14,669 bases of DNA from an uncultured Dysosmobacter sp. (GCA_934504065.1 CAKSVQ010000045.1:1-14669), one strand, 5' to 3'. Numbered from the stretch's first letter, positions 1 to 8,051 are shown. Notes: generated by a model not told the origin, from the sequence alone. Program-made: numbers and translations.

Positions 1-14
1 CCGCGCAAGGAGGA

Positions 15-163
15 ACCAGTGAAATGCTTTTCACTGGTGACGGAAATACTGGGAGGCCCGCAGGCCGAGACAGTAAGGGAGTGTTCTGCCACGCACAGGC
101 CGCGGCAGAACACGGATTTGATGGATTTCGCGTCTGCGGACGCGAAACTCTGCGAGGCTTTTT
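15..163 (+). repeat. Structured intergenic repeat, copy 1
   Basis: This non-coding stretch is a series of hairpins. A 10-bp perfect stem pairs 15-24 with 29-38. A weaker stem pairs 47-51 with 71-75, enclosing GGCC at 55-58 and 63-66. Hairpin A is a perfect 10-bp stem, 81-90 with 104-113, with a 13-nt loop. Hairpin B is a perfect 9-bp stem, 126-134 with 139-147, closed by a C(TGCG)G loop of the UNCG type. A T-run follows at 159-163. Hairpins A and B recur at 10097-10163 with the same loop length and the same 12-nt spacer, and 126-163 is identical to 10142-10179. Only the part from 81 onward is clearly shared; the outer limit at 15 is a guess. I do not recognise the family. Open reading frames across it are translations of the repeat and not credible genes. 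Confidence 0.75.
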
Positions 164-173
164 CGCCAAATTG

Positions 174-222
174 AACCCACCCTGCCGGAAGCATTGCTTT
201 CGGCAGGGTGGGTTTGCTTTTT
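174..222 (+). terminator. Strong hairpin terminator
   Basis: A stem of about 19 bp pairs 174-192 with 196-214, with one G-T wobble and a 3-nt loop. On the plus strand it is followed by a T-rich tail at 212-222, so it would end transcripts entering from the left, including any read through repeat copy 1. It also lies 29 bases past the stop of the minus-strand diguanylate cyclase gene. On that strand the tail is only weakly U-rich, so two-way action is possible but less sure. Confidence 0.75.
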
Positions 223-243
223 ACAAAAGTGGCTTCGCGGCGG

Positions 244-1602
244 TCAATCCGCTTTAGGCGGGGCGGTGTAGAAGCTGCACCCGGCCTTGCCGTGGGCCTT
301 GCGCTGATAGAGAGCGGCGTCCGCGTCCTCAAAAATCGTTCCGGTGGGATTTTCCCGGTCGGAGAACGCCACGCCGACGCTGAGGGAGAGCGGGGGCAGC
401 TTCCCCTCCGGCTGGGCAAGGCTCTCATTCACCGCGTCGATTTTTTCCTGAATGGTGTATTGCAGGTCGCTGGTCATTTCCACCATGATGACGGCAAATT
501 CGTCGCCGCCGATGCGGCAGATGTGGTCGATGCTGCGGAAAGCGCAGCTCAAAAGCCCAGCCACCTTTTTCAGCGCCTCGTCGCCGACGGTGTGGCCATA
601 GGTGTCGTTCACGGTCTTGAACGAGTCCATATCGACGATGATGAGAGCAAAAGGCGAATCGCCGTTTTCATAAAGGTCCAGCATCCGCTCGAACGAGCCG
701 CGGTTTAAAAGATCGGTCAGCGCGTCGTGCTCTGCCTTGTGGCGGATCAGCATCTGCGCTTCCTGATTTTCCAGGTAGACCTTGTTATAGGTCTTGGCCA
801 GCACCTGCATTTCCTCCGCGCCCTCCACCGGGAAGGTCTTCCCCTCCTGGATGCTGTGGATGCACTTGATCAGCGGCGAGACCACCAGATGCCGCACCAT
901 CATGCACATTACCAGCATCAGCGTTACCAGAACGACGATCCCGACCTCAAGCTTCAAATACATATCGGAGAAAATGGTCACGGCCCGGCCCTGCTGGTCG
1001 CGGGTCTGCTGGATCAGGCTGTCCATGCATTCGTTTACCTGCGAGGTGATCTCCGTCCGGGCGGTCTGATACGCGCTGTCGCACACCATCTGCTGGGCCC
1101 GCAGCCGTTTTTCCGCCGGAGAAAGGGCCTGATCCTGCGCCGTCAGGTCCACGGCGCGGATGGTTGCAGGCCAGCGGCTGGTGTCCGTCTGGTTGGCCTC
1201 CAGCACCAGCCGCATGGCGTAATACTCGGTGTTCATCAGCTCTTCCGAGTAATCCAGTGCGGTTTGCAGGGCGGAAAAGGGATGCGTCCCGTCAAAATAG
1301 GTCTGGAGGTCGGCCAGTGCCTGCTCCCGGCGGCAGGTGACTTCCGCCTCCTGAATATAGTTGTTCATGTACTCCTGCCGACCCGTCATGGTGAACAGCC
1401 GCACCTGTTCGGTGAGGTAGTTGGAGCCGTCCTGCAAATTTTTTGCCGCCTGCTCACAGACGATATACCGCTCGGTGGTGGTTTGCAGAACATGAAATTC
1501 CTTGTTTCCCCAAAACGAGATCACAAAAAACAGGAAGCCTACCACGACGGTGATGACCATGTCCCAAATGCTGACTTTTCGAATCTTCACGCGACTTATC
1601 AT
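244..1602 (-). CDS. Membrane-bound diguanylate cyclase (GGDEF)
   Basis: This 452-residue protein should make cyclic di-GMP from two GTP at the inner face of the membrane. Membrane segment 1 is at about residues 14-31. A mostly helical outer sensor region follows (about 33-217, of the four-helix or CHASE3 style), then segment 2 at about 219-236. A degenerate HAMP-like linker (about 238-285) leads into the GGDEF domain (about 290-446). The active-site motif GGDEF is intact at 365-369, with metal-binding Asp324 in VDMD. An RxxD motif (RSID, 356-359) lies exactly five residues before it, which is the classical product-inhibition I-site. The start ATG has an AGGGG ribosome site about 7 bases upstream. 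It stands alone behind its own promoter (1634-1662) and is separated from clpB by a terminator. The ligand sensed is unknown. The family call is firm. Confidence 0.93.
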   Translation of the reverse strand: MISRVKIRKVSIWDMVITVVVGFLFFVISFWGNKEFHVLQTTTERYIVCEQAAKNLQDGSNYLTEQVRLFTMTGRQEYMNNYIQEAEVTCRREQALADLQTYFDGTHPFSALQTALDYSEELMNTEYYAMRLVLEANQTDTSRWPATIRAVDLTAQDQALSPAEKRLRAQQMVCDSAYQTARTEITSQVNECMDSLIQQTRDQQGRAVTIFSDMYLKLEVGIVVLVTLMLVMCMMVRHLVVSPLIKCIHSIQEGKTFPVEGAEEMQVLAKTYNKVYLENQEAQMLIRHKAEHDALTDLLNRGSFERMLDLYENGDSPFALIIVDMDSFKTVNDTYGHTVGDEALKKVAGLLSCAFRSIDHICRIGGDEFAVIMVEMTSDLQYTIQEKIDAVNESLAQPEGKLPPLSLSVGVAFSDRENPTGTIFEDADAALYQRKAHGKAGCSFYTAPPKAD

Positions 1603-1633
1603 CTAGATTCCCCTAACATCACTTGCTTTGTGC

Positions 1634-1662
1634 ATTATAAGCCTAAATTCTGGAAGGTGCAA
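1634..1662 (-). promoter_or_regulatory. Sigma-A promoter of the diguanylate cyclase gene
   Basis: Read on the minus strand, TTGCAC (1662-1657) is followed after exactly 17 bases by a perfect TATAAT (1639-1634). Transcription would start near 1627 and leave a leader of about 25 bases before the ATG at 1602. The -35 box matches the consensus only in its TTG. No operator is evident. Confidence 0.7.
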
Positions 1663-1684
1663 TACAGCGAATACGTTTCCGCCG

Positions 1685-1726
1685 AAAAAATCTCTCCACC
1701 GTGCTTCCACGGCGGAGAGATTTTTT
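1685..1726 (-). terminator. clpB terminator, probably two-way
   Basis: This is a long hairpin with about 18 paired bases, one A-C mismatch and a very short loop. Six A at 1685-1690 face six T at 1721-1726, so a U-run follows the stem on both strands. It lies 38 bases past the clpB stop and upstream of the diguanylate cyclase promoter. It therefore isolates the two minus-strand genes. Confidence 0.88.
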
Positions 1727-1763
1727 CACTTTTGTCCGCAGACGTGGGACGGTTGCGAAAGAC

Positions 1764-4355
1764 TTATTTCTTCCGGCACACCAGTTCGCCGTTTTTGCAG
1801 TCCAGCACCAGTGTGCTACCCATGCCCAACTCGCCGCGCAGGATCTCCTTGGCGATCAGCGTTTCTGCGCCGCTCTGGAGATAGCGCTTCAGGGGCCGCG
1901 CGCCGTAAATGGGGTCGAAGCCCCGGTCGATGATGAGGGATTTGGCGCTCTCGGTGACCTCCAGCTTCAGGGCCTTGTCGGCCAGCCGTTGCTTGAGACC
2001 CTGCATCAGAATGTCGATGATCCCGGTGAGGTTTTCCCGGGTCAGGGGCTTGAAGAAGATGATCTCGTCCAGACGGTTCAAAAACTCCGGGCGGAAGGAA
2101 GCGCGCAGCTCCGTCATCACGGCCTTTTTCGCGTCCTCGGAGATGCTGCCGTCCGGCTGGATGCCGCCCAGCAGCTCGGAAGAGCCCAGATTGGACGTGA
2201 GGATGATGATGGTGTTTTTAAAGTCCACGGTGCGGCCCTGAGAGTCGGTGATGCGGCCGTCATCCAGAATTTGCAGCAGGATGTTGAACACATCCGGGTG
2301 GGCCTTTTCCACCTCGTCGAACAGCACCACGCTGTACGGCTTGCGGCGCACGGCCTCGGTAAGCTGGCCGCCCTCGTCATAGCCCACGTATCCCGGAGGG
2401 GCGCCGATCAGGCGGGAGACGGAGAACTTCTCCATATACTCCGTCATGTCGATGCGCACCAGATTGTGCTCGTCGTCAAACAGGCACTCGGCCAGCGACT
2501 TGGCAAGCTCCGTCTTGCCCACGCCGGTGGGACCGAGAAAGAGGAAGCTGCCGATGGGGCGGTTGGGGTCGGCGATCCCGGCGCGGGAGCGCTGGATGGC
2601 CTCCGTCACCAGACGGACGGCCTCGTCCTGCCCCACCACCCGCTTGTGAATCACATCGTCCAGATGCAGCAGCTTTTCCCGCTCGCCCTCCATCAGGCGG
2701 CTGACGGGGATGCCCGTCCACTTGGCCACAATGTCGGCGATCTCGCTTTCCGTCACGGTGTCGTGCACCATGGTGTTTTCCGCGGTGTGCTGCTCGGCGG
2801 CGGCCTCGGCGGCTTTCAACTCCTTTTCCAGCGCGGGCAGATCAGAATATTTCAGCTTGGCGGCCTTTTCGTATTCCAGACGGGACTGGGCCTGCTCAAT
2901 CTGGCCCTGCAGCTGCTCCAGCTTCCCCTTCAGCTCCTTGACCTTGTCCACGCCGTGCTTTTCCGCCTCCCAGCGGGATTTCAGGGCGTTGAACTGCTCT
3001 TTGTTGTTGGCAAGCTCTTCTTTCAGTTCCGCCAGACGGTCCCGGGAGAGCTGGTCGTCTTCCTTTTTCAGCGCCATTTCCTCGATCTCCTGCTGCATGA
3101 TCCTGCGGCGCAGGTCGTCCAGCGCGGCGGGCATGGAGTCGATCTCCGTGCGGATCATGGCGCAGGCCTCGTCCACAAGGTCGATGGCCTTGTCCGGCAG
3201 GAAGCGGTCGGTGATATAGCGGTTGGAGAGGGTGGCGGCGGCCACCAGCGCGTTGTCGTGGATGCGGACGCCGTGGAAAATTTCATAGCGGTCCTTCAAA
3301 CCGCGGAGGATGGAAATGGTGTCCTCCACTGTGGGCTCGTCTACCTGCACGGGCTGGAAGCGGCGCTCCAGTGCGGCGTCCTTTTCGATATACTGGCGGT
3401 ACTCGTCCAGCGTGGTGGCGCCGATGCAGTGCAGCTCGCCCCGGGCCAGCATGGGCTTCAAAAGGTTTCCGGCATCCATGCTGCCCTCGGTCTTGCCCGC
3501 GCCCACGATGGTGTGCAGCTCGTCGATAAAGAGGATGATCTTCCCCTCGGACTTGCGCACCTGCTCCAGCACGGCTTTCAGCCGCTCTTCAAATTCGCCC
3601 CGGTATTTGGCGCCTGCCACCAGCGCGCCCATGTCCAGAGAGAAGATGGTGCGGTCCTTCAGCCCGTCGGGCACGTCGCCCCGGACGATCCGCTGGGCCA
3701 GCCCTTCGGCAATGGCGGTTTTGCCTACGCCGGGCTCGCCGATGAGCACGGGGTTGTTCTTCGTCTTGCGGGAGAGGATGCGGATCACATTGCGGATCTC
3801 GCTGTCCCGGCCGATAACGGGGTCCAGCTCCTTCTTTCTGGCCCGCTCCACCAGATCGGTGCCGTATTTTTTCAGGGCGTCATAGGTGTCCTCCGGGTTG
3901 TCGGAGGTGACGGGCTGGCTTTTCACCTTGGCCAGCTCCTCGCTGAAGCGGCTGCGGTTCACGCCGTGGTCCTGCAAAAGCTGACGCAGGGAGGTAGAGC
4001 CCTCGGCAAAGATGCCCAGCATCAGGTGCTCCACGGAAATGTATTCATCGTGGAGCTTTTCTGCCGTTTTCTCCGCCACGGTCAGCACCTTGGCGGTCTC
4101 CGGCGAGGCATAGACCTCGCCGCTGCCGCCGGAGATCTTCGGCAGGGCGGCAATGCGGGCGGAGAGCTCTGCGCGCAGCGCGGCGCAGTCCACGCCCATC
4201 CGGGCAAAGATCGAGCCGATCAGGCCGCCCTCCTGCCCCAGCAGGGCGGAGAGCAGATGCTCCGGCGTGATATATTGATTGCTGTTTTCCTGAGCCATGG
4301 ACTGGGCGTCCCGAATGGCTTCCAGTGTTTTCTGCGTATATTTTTCGTTGCTCAT
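1764..4355 (-). CDS. clpB: ATP-dependent disaggregase ClpB
   Basis: ClpB is a cytoplasmic hexameric AAA+ chaperone that, with DnaK, pulls polypeptides out of stress aggregates. The 863 residues match the family's normal length. Seen in order: N-domain (about 1-145); first ATPase domain with Walker A GEPGVGKT at 206-213 and Walker B around FIDE at 276-279; pore loop KYRG at 250-253; the long coiled-coil middle domain (about 400-525) that separates ClpB from ClpA and ClpC; second ATPase domain with Walker A GPTGVGKT at 608-615; pore loop GYVG at 655-658; and the C-terminal GARPLKR sensor motif at 818-824. I chose the ATG at 4355 because AGGAGG (4364-4369) lies 8 bases upstream. An in-frame TTG two codons earlier is only 2 bases from that site. 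It is a single-gene unit with a heat-shock type control region. Confidence 0.97.
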   Translation of the reverse strand: MSNEKYTQKTLEAIRDAQSMAQENSNQYITPEHLLSALLGQEGGLIGSIFARMGVDCAALRAELSARIAALPKISGGSGEVYASPETAKVLTVAEKTAEKLHDEYISVEHLMLGIFAEGSTSLRQLLQDHGVNRSRFSEELAKVKSQPVTSDNPEDTYDALKKYGTDLVERARKKELDPVIGRDSEIRNVIRILSRKTKNNPVLIGEPGVGKTAIAEGLAQRIVRGDVPDGLKDRTIFSLDMGALVAGAKYRGEFEERLKAVLEQVRKSEGKIILFIDELHTIVGAGKTEGSMDAGNLLKPMLARGELHCIGATTLDEYRQYIEKDAALERRFQPVQVDEPTVEDTISILRGLKDRYEIFHGVRIHDNALVAAATLSNRYITDRFLPDKAIDLVDEACAMIRTEIDSMPAALDDLRRRIMQQEIEEMALKKEDDQLSRDRLAELKEELANNKEQFNALKSRWEAEKHGVDKVKELKGKLEQLQGQIEQAQSRLEYEKAAKLKYSDLPALEKELKAAEAAAEQHTAENTMVHDTVTESEIADIVAKWTGIPVSRLMEGEREKLLHLDDVIHKRVVGQDEAVRLVTEAIQRSRAGIADPNRPIGSFLFLGPTGVGKTELAKSLAECLFDDEHNLVRIDMTEYMEKFSVSRLIGAPPGYVGYDEGGQLTEAVRRKPYSVVLFDEVEKAHPDVFNILLQILDDGRITDSQGRTVDFKNTIIILTSNLGSSELLGGIQPDGSISEDAKKAVMTELRASFRPEFLNRLDEIIFFKPLTRENLTGIIDILMQGLKQRLADKALKLEVTESAKSLIIDRGFDPIYGARPLKRYLQSGAETLIAKEILRGELGMGSTLVLDCKNGELVCRKK

Positions 4356-4403
4356 AGTCAATTCCTCCTGTCAAAGCGGAACGCAATTTCTTTTTCTGGC
4401 CCT

Positions 4404-4431
4404 ATTATAGGGCAACTTTTAGCACTGTCAA
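4404..4431 (-). promoter_or_regulatory. Consensus sigma-A promoter of clpB
   Basis: On the minus strand a perfect TTGACA (4431-4426) and a perfect TATAAT (4409-4404) are separated by 16 bases. The start site would be near 4397, giving a leader of about 40 bases. The -35 box lies inside the CIRCE operator, so a bound repressor would block polymerase. A strong promoter held off by a repressor fits heat-shock induction. Confidence 0.88.
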
Positions 4432-4445
4432 GGTGAGAGTGCTAA
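4419..4445. promoter_or_regulatory. CIRCE operator (HrcA-binding inverted repeat)
   Basis: TTAGCACTG and GAGTGCTAA flank a 9-base spacer, as in the CIRCE consensus TTAGCACTC-N9-GAGTGCTAA. The only departure is G for C in the last base of the left arm. CIRCE is the site of the heat-shock repressor HrcA, which normally controls groE and dnaK operons in Gram-positive bacteria. Here it overlaps the clpB -35 box. The hrcA gene itself is not in the window. Confidence 0.93.
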
Positions 4446-4536
4446 AATTCACGGTTTTCCAACACATTGTTCACAGATTTTTTGCAGTTGCCGCTGGACG
4501 GACGGCGAAAAAATTGTGAAAAATTTCGCGAATGGT

Positions 4537-4565
4537 TTGTATTTTTTATTTAGATATAGTAAAAT
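4537..4565 (+). promoter_or_regulatory. Possible promoter of the two-component operon
   Basis: TTGTAT (4537-4542) is followed after 17 bases by TAAAAT (4560-4565). A second candidate -10, TATAGT, overlaps at 4555-4560 but has no good -35 partner. The surrounding bases are AT-rich, unlike the coding sequence downstream. It lies in the divergent region shared with clpB. The -35 match is weak, so this is tentative. Confidence 0.4.
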
Positions 4566-4581
4566 TGCGGCAGGAATACGG

Positions 4582-6069
4582 ATGCGGAAAGGGTATCATT
4601 GGATGAATCGATCATGGAAGAACTGGGGCGATGTGTCCATCCGGCTGAAAAGCACGCTGCTGATGGGCACGGTGCTGGCCGTCACGTGGACGCTGGTGGT
4701 GCTGGTGCTGCTGCAATTACAGCACTTCAGCGGCGAATCCGCCATTATCATGAACAAGTATCTGGATGCCACCAGCTTTATGAATACGTTTTCCACGGAA
4801 AACGTGTGTCTGGAGGCGTTTCTCCGCCCGGTGCACAGCTCGGATACGCTCAATGATTATCTGAATGCCAGCGCGGCGACTGACGCCATGCTGGAGCGAT
4901 TGCAGCCGGACATACAGGCCGATCGTCGGGAGGAATACGTTTTGAAGCGGGCCATCTGCAATGCCATGGAGCATTACCGCCGCTCGCAGATGAAGCTCCT
5001 TGCGTCGGCCAGACAGGAAGACCGGGTGACGCAGTACCTTTCGCTGAAAACGCAGGCAGCGTATATCGACGATTATGTCCGCAGCCTTCTGGACGGACAG
5101 ATGAATCAGGGCGGCGAGCAGTGGCGGGCCATTGCGGCGGCCAACGCCAGCACCAGCCGCCGCTTCATGGTGTTTTTGTTTCTTGCCACGCTGCTGATGG
5201 GGCTGGTGCTGGCGCTGTTCCACAGCAGCATCCTGCTGCCGCTTTCCGAACTGGGCGCGGCGGCGGACTGCATCACCACCGGGCGCTATGACGCGCCGCC
5301 CATCCCCGTGCGCAGCGGGGACGAGATCGGCCGCACGGCCCAGTCCTTCAACCTGATGCAGGCGGAGATCCGCCGCACCATCCGGGAGCTGGAGAAGAAG
5401 TCGGCGCTGGAAAAGCATTTGCTTGAAAAGGAAGTGGAGACCGCCCAGATGCAGCGCAAGCTGCAGGAGGGCCGCTTTGCCCAGCTGCAAAGCCAGATCA
5501 ACCCCCACTTCCTGTTCAACACCCTCAATACCATTGCGGCGCTGGCCCGGGAAGAGCAGGCCCCCCTCTCCGAGGACCTGATCCTCCGCCTTTCCAGCTT
5601 CTTCCGCTATTCGCTGGAAAGCGACGAAAAGGTGGTGACGCTGGGCCGGGAGCTGAAACTGCTGCGGGACTATATGGAATTGCAGGAGACCCGCTATGGC
5701 GAGCGCATCGCCATGGAGATTCAGGCGGACGAAACGCTTGCGGACGTGCCAGTGCCCAAGTTCATTTTGCAGCCCCTTGTGGAAAATGCCATCATCCACG
5801 GCCTGAGCCAGCAGGGCGGGCGTCTGCGGGTGCGTGCCTTCCGGGGGCGGCGGGGCATCACCGTCACAGTGACGGACAACGGCTGCGGCTTTGATCCCCA
5901 GCAGCGAAAAAAAGAGAGCCGCCACCGCTCCATCGGCATGGACAACATCCGGGAGAGGATGGAGCTCTCCGGCGGGCGGATGGACGTGTTCAGCCGTCCG
6001 GGGCTGGGCACCTGCGTGCGATTAACGGTGAAAGAGGAGGATACGCATGATCAAGATCCTGGTAGCTGA
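4582..6069 (+). CDS. Sensor histidine kinase, LytS/YesM type
   Basis: This membrane kinase should autophosphorylate and pass phosphate to the response regulator that follows. Numbered from the ATG at 4582 (495 residues): membrane segment 1 is about 25-47, an outer helical sensor region about 48-193, membrane segment 2 about 195-215, HAMP about 216-268, and a coiled coil leads to the His_kinase domain. The phosphoacceptor is His309 in QINPHFLFNTLN, typical of the LytS/YesM class. The ATPase part has an N-box (LVENAIIHG, Asn402) and a G-box (DNGCGFD, 432-438). The start is uncertain. ATG 4582 has AGGAA 5 bases upstream, ATG 4603 has a weaker AAGG, and an in-frame GTG at 4516 lies in promoter-like sequence. 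The gene overlaps the regulator by 23 bases, so the two are co-translated. The ligand is unknown; the position before a TRAP operon suggests its substrate. Confidence 0.92.
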   Translation: MRKGYHWMNRSWKNWGDVSIRLKSTLLMGTVLAVTWTLVVLVLLQLQHFSGESAIIMNKYLDATSFMNTFSTENVCLEAFLRPVHSSDTLNDYLNASAATDAMLERLQPDIQADRREEYVLKRAICNAMEHYRRSQMKLLASARQEDRVTQYLSLKTQAAYIDDYVRSLLDGQMNQGGEQWRAIAAANASTSRRFMVFLFLATLLMGLVLALFHSSILLPLSELGAAADCITTGRYDAPPIPVRSGDEIGRTAQSFNLMQAEIRRTIRELEKKSALEKHLLEKEVETAQMQRKLQEGRFAQLQSQINPHFLFNTLNTIAALAREEQAPLSEDLILRLSSFFRYSLESDEKVVTLGRELKLLRDYMELQETRYGERIAMEIQADETLADVPVPKFILQPLVENAIIHGLSQQGGRLRVRAFRGRRGITVTVTDNGCGFDPQQRKKESRHRSIGMDNIRERMELSGGRMDVFSRPGLGTCVRLTVKEEDTHDQDPGS

Positions 6070-6766
6070 GGATGAGCCGAAGAGCCGTGAGGCTCTGGCG
6101 GGGCGGCTGCGGGGCATTCTGGGCGACGCGGCCCTGATCGAAACGGCGGCGGACGGCGGCGAGGCCGTGGACAAGGCGCTGCGCATCCAGCCGGAACTGA
6201 TTTTTATGGACATCGAGATGCCCTGCAAAACGGGGCTGGAGGCCGCCGCGGTCATCAAGCGGCAGCTTCCGCAGACCCATGTGGTGTTCCTCACGGCCTA
6301 TGACCGCTTTGACTATGCCGTGGGCGCGCTGCGCTCCGGCGGCGAGGACTATCTGCTCAAGCCCGCCGGAGAGGCGGAGGTGCGGGAGGTCTTGCAGCGG
6401 TTTTTCAAGGTGGAGGCGGCGGAAGGCCAGCCCGCTTCCCCCTTTGAGGCGGCGCTGCGGGTGTGGGTGCGCCAGCACTATGCCGAGGATGTGGCACTGG
6501 AGGACGCCGCCGAGAGCATGGGCATGAGCCCATTCTACTTCTCCCGGCAGGTGAAGACCGCCACAGGCAAGACCTTTCTGGATTTTCTGACCTCCTACCG
6601 CATGGAAAAGGCAAAGACCCGGCTGTTATCCACGGAGCTGTCCGTCAGCGAGGTGGGGCGGTCGGTGGGGTATCCAGATTCCAATTATTTCACCAAGGCC
6701 TTTAAGCGGGCGGTGGGGTGTACGCCCACGGTGTACCGCAGCGCCCCGCCCCCGGAAAAGCCGTGA
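6047..6766 (+). CDS. Response regulator with AraC-type DNA-binding domain
   Basis: This cytoplasmic transcription factor of 239 residues is the partner of the kinase it overlaps. The receiver domain (about 1-120) has the acidic pair E8/D9, phosphoacceptor Asp55 in MDIEMP, Thr83 and Lys105, so it should be fully functional. The AraC-type double helix-turn-helix follows at about 135-232, with the characteristic ending around VGYPDSNYFTKAFKRAVG. The linker is short and the protein is much smaller than typical YesN (about 360-540 residues), so it is a minimal receiver plus AraC design. AGGAGG lies 6 bases before the ATG, inside the kinase gene. The likely target is the TRAP operon directly downstream, which has three direct repeats upstream of its promoter. 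That target is inference. Confidence 0.93.
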   Translation: MIKILVAEDEPKSREALAGRLRGILGDAALIETAADGGEAVDKALRIQPELIFMDIEMPCKTGLEAAAVIKRQLPQTHVVFLTAYDRFDYAVGALRSGGEDYLLKPAGEAEVREVLQRFFKVEAAEGQPASPFEAALRVWVRQHYAEDVALEDAAESMGMSPFYFSRQVKTATGKTFLDFLTSYRMEKAKTRLLSTELSVSEVGRSVGYPDSNYFTKAFKRAVGCTPTVYRSAPPPEKP

Positions 6767-6801
6767 CTGTCCGGAGCGGGCAAAGCGGAACGGATCTGTG
6801 C

Positions 6802-6836
6802 ACAATCGCAGGCATTTTGCCTGCGATTGTATATTT
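6802..6836 (+). terminator. Terminator of the two-component operon
   Basis: A perfect 13-bp stem pairs 6802-6814 with 6818-6830 with a TTT loop, followed by ATATTTT. It lies 35 bases past the response regulator stop. The tail is only moderately T-rich, so some read-through into the TRAP operon is possible. Confidence 0.75.
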
Positions 6837-6842
6837 TACACA

Positions 6843-6883
6843 AAATTAACATAGATCGTTTGGAAGTTAACAAAAAATTAACA
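6843..6883 (+). promoter_or_regulatory. Three RTTAACA direct repeats, candidate activator sites
   Basis: AAATTAACA (6843-6851), AAGTTAACA (6864-6872) and AAATTAACA (6875-6883) share the same orientation. Their starts are 21 and 11 bases apart, about two and one helical turns, so they face the same side of the DNA. They lie 23 to 63 bases upstream of the dctP -35 box, where class I activators bind. AraC-family regulators bind direct repeats, and one is encoded just upstream. The assignment to that regulator is inference. Confidence 0.5.
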
Positions 6884-6906
6884 CCTGAATCGCAAGACTT
6901 TACGAT

Positions 6907-6934
6907 TTCACAATTTCCACGGGTCAGATACAAT
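6907..6934 (+). promoter_or_regulatory. Probable promoter of the TRAP operon
   Basis: TTCACA (6907-6912, five of six matches) and TACAAT (6929-6934, five of six) are separated by 16 bases. The start would be near 6941, leaving a leader of about 54 bases. That leader contains a small stem in GGAATGAGTTCC at 6943-6954. Confidence 0.6.
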
Positions 6935-6994
6935 AAAACTACGGAATGAGTTCCGCAAGGAACAAAAAATATTTGAAGCATAGGAGAAGTGAAG

Positions 6995-8041
6995 ATGAAA
7001 AAGTTCCTGACCTCTGTGCTGGCAGCCGCGATGCTGCTGGGCGTGTGCGCAGGCTGCGGCGGCACCAAGACCGAAGCTCCTGCCAACTCTGAGACCAACA
7101 CCGAGACCCCTGCCGAGACCACTGGCGAAACCATGGTGCTGCGTTTGGCCAACAGCCACAACGCTGAGCACATCACCTCTCAGGCCTGCCAGATGTTCGC
7201 GGACCTTGTGAACGAGAAGACCGACGGCCGCATCACCATCGAGTGCCACTTCGCCGGCGAGCTGGGCGACGAGCGCTCCACCATTGAGCAGTGCCAGTTC
7301 GGCGGTCTGGACTTCACCCGCGTGTCCTCCGGCGCCTCCGCTGAGTTCGCTCCTTTGATGAACGCCCTGCAGATGCCCTATGAGTACACCAGCGTTGACC
7401 ACCTCTTCGAGGTTCTGGACGGCGAGATCGGTCAGGAAGTCTTTGAGACCTTCAAGGACAACAATCTGGTTGGCATCACCTACCTGCATCCCGGTTCCCG
7501 GAACTTCTTCAACGCCAAGAAGGAGATCCACACCCCCGCTGATATGGCTGGCATGAAGATCCGCGTGTCCGAGTCCGACCTGATGCTGACCATGATGGAC
7601 TGCCTGGGCGCCGCTGGCGTGGGCCTGCCCTTCAACGACACCTATTCCTCCATCCAGACCGGCGTTGTGGACGGTGCCGAGAACAACATGACCTCTTACA
7701 TCGAGATGTCCTTCTGGGAGGTCGCTCCCTACTGGACCTATGACGGCCACTCCTACATGCCCGACATGATCCTCGCTTCCAAGCAGACCATGGACAAGCT
7801 CTCCGCCGACGACCAGCAGATCATCTTCGACTGCGCCAAGGAAGCTGAGAACTGGCACCGCACCGCTTGGGAGGAGTCCGAGGCCAAGAATGCCAAGATC
7901 GCTGAGGAGAAGGGCTGCACTCTCACCACTCTGACCGACGACGAGGTCAAGCAGTTCCAGGATGCGGTCGCCCCCATGTATGATTCCTTCCTGAACGCTG
8001 ATCAGAAGGCCATCGTGGAGCGCGTGAAGGCTCTGGGCTGA
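6995..8041 (+). CDS. dctP: TRAP transporter solute-binding lipoprotein (DctP family)
   Basis: This is the extracytoplasmic receptor of a TRAP transporter: it binds an organic acid and hands it to the DctQ-DctM membrane complex. The 348 residues begin with a lipoprotein signal (about 1-20). Lipidation is most likely at Cys21 in VCAGC, with Cys18 an alternative, and a Thr/Glu-rich tether follows to about 46. The DctP fold covers about 47-346. Arg190 in GMKIRVSES sits where the family's carboxylate-binding arginine is found, and the GVVDGAENN signature is at 223-231. The substrate cannot be read from sequence. I chose ATG 6995 because AGGAG (6982-6986) is 8 bases away; an in-frame GTG at 6989 is too close. 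Alanine is often coded by GCT here, unlike its neighbours, which suggests high expression. Confidence 0.95.
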   Translation: MKKFLTSVLAAAMLLGVCAGCGGTKTEAPANSETNTETPAETTGETMVLRLANSHNAEHITSQACQMFADLVNEKTDGRITIECHFAGELGDERSTIEQCQFGGLDFTRVSSGASAEFAPLMNALQMPYEYTSVDHLFEVLDGEIGQEVFETFKDNNLVGITYLHPGSRNFFNAKKEIHTPADMAGMKIRVSESDLMLTMMDCLGAAGVGLPFNDTYSSIQTGVVDGAENNMTSYIEMSFWEVAPYWTYDGHSYMPDMILASKQTMDKLSADDQQIIFDCAKEAENWHRTAWEESEAKNAKIAEEKGCTLTTLTDDEVKQFQDAVAPMYDSFLNADQKAIVERVKALG

Positions 8042-8051
8042 TCCGTGCTAC

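Noticed and set aside
24..257. Small open frame over repeat copy 1
   Set aside because: It runs through perfect hairpins and the terminator stem, and its protein is only the repeat read in one frame. Copy 2 is read in a different frame, so coding is not conserved.
1701..4436. A 911-codon open frame on the plus strand opposite clpB
   Set aside because: It is an antisense shadow of clpB in GC-rich DNA. The translation is low-complexity (His, Leu, Gly, Gln, Val), has no family motif, and it would cover the clpB promoter and CIRCE.
4717..5925. A 402-codon open frame opposite the histidine kinase
   Set aside because: It is an antisense shadow. The kinase frame has H, N and G boxes in order and a coupled regulator gene.
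6802..6830. 13-bp inverted repeat as a regulator operator for the TRAP operon
   Set aside because: A 3-base loop and position just after the regulator stop fit a terminator better. The direct repeats nearer the promoter are better operator candidates.
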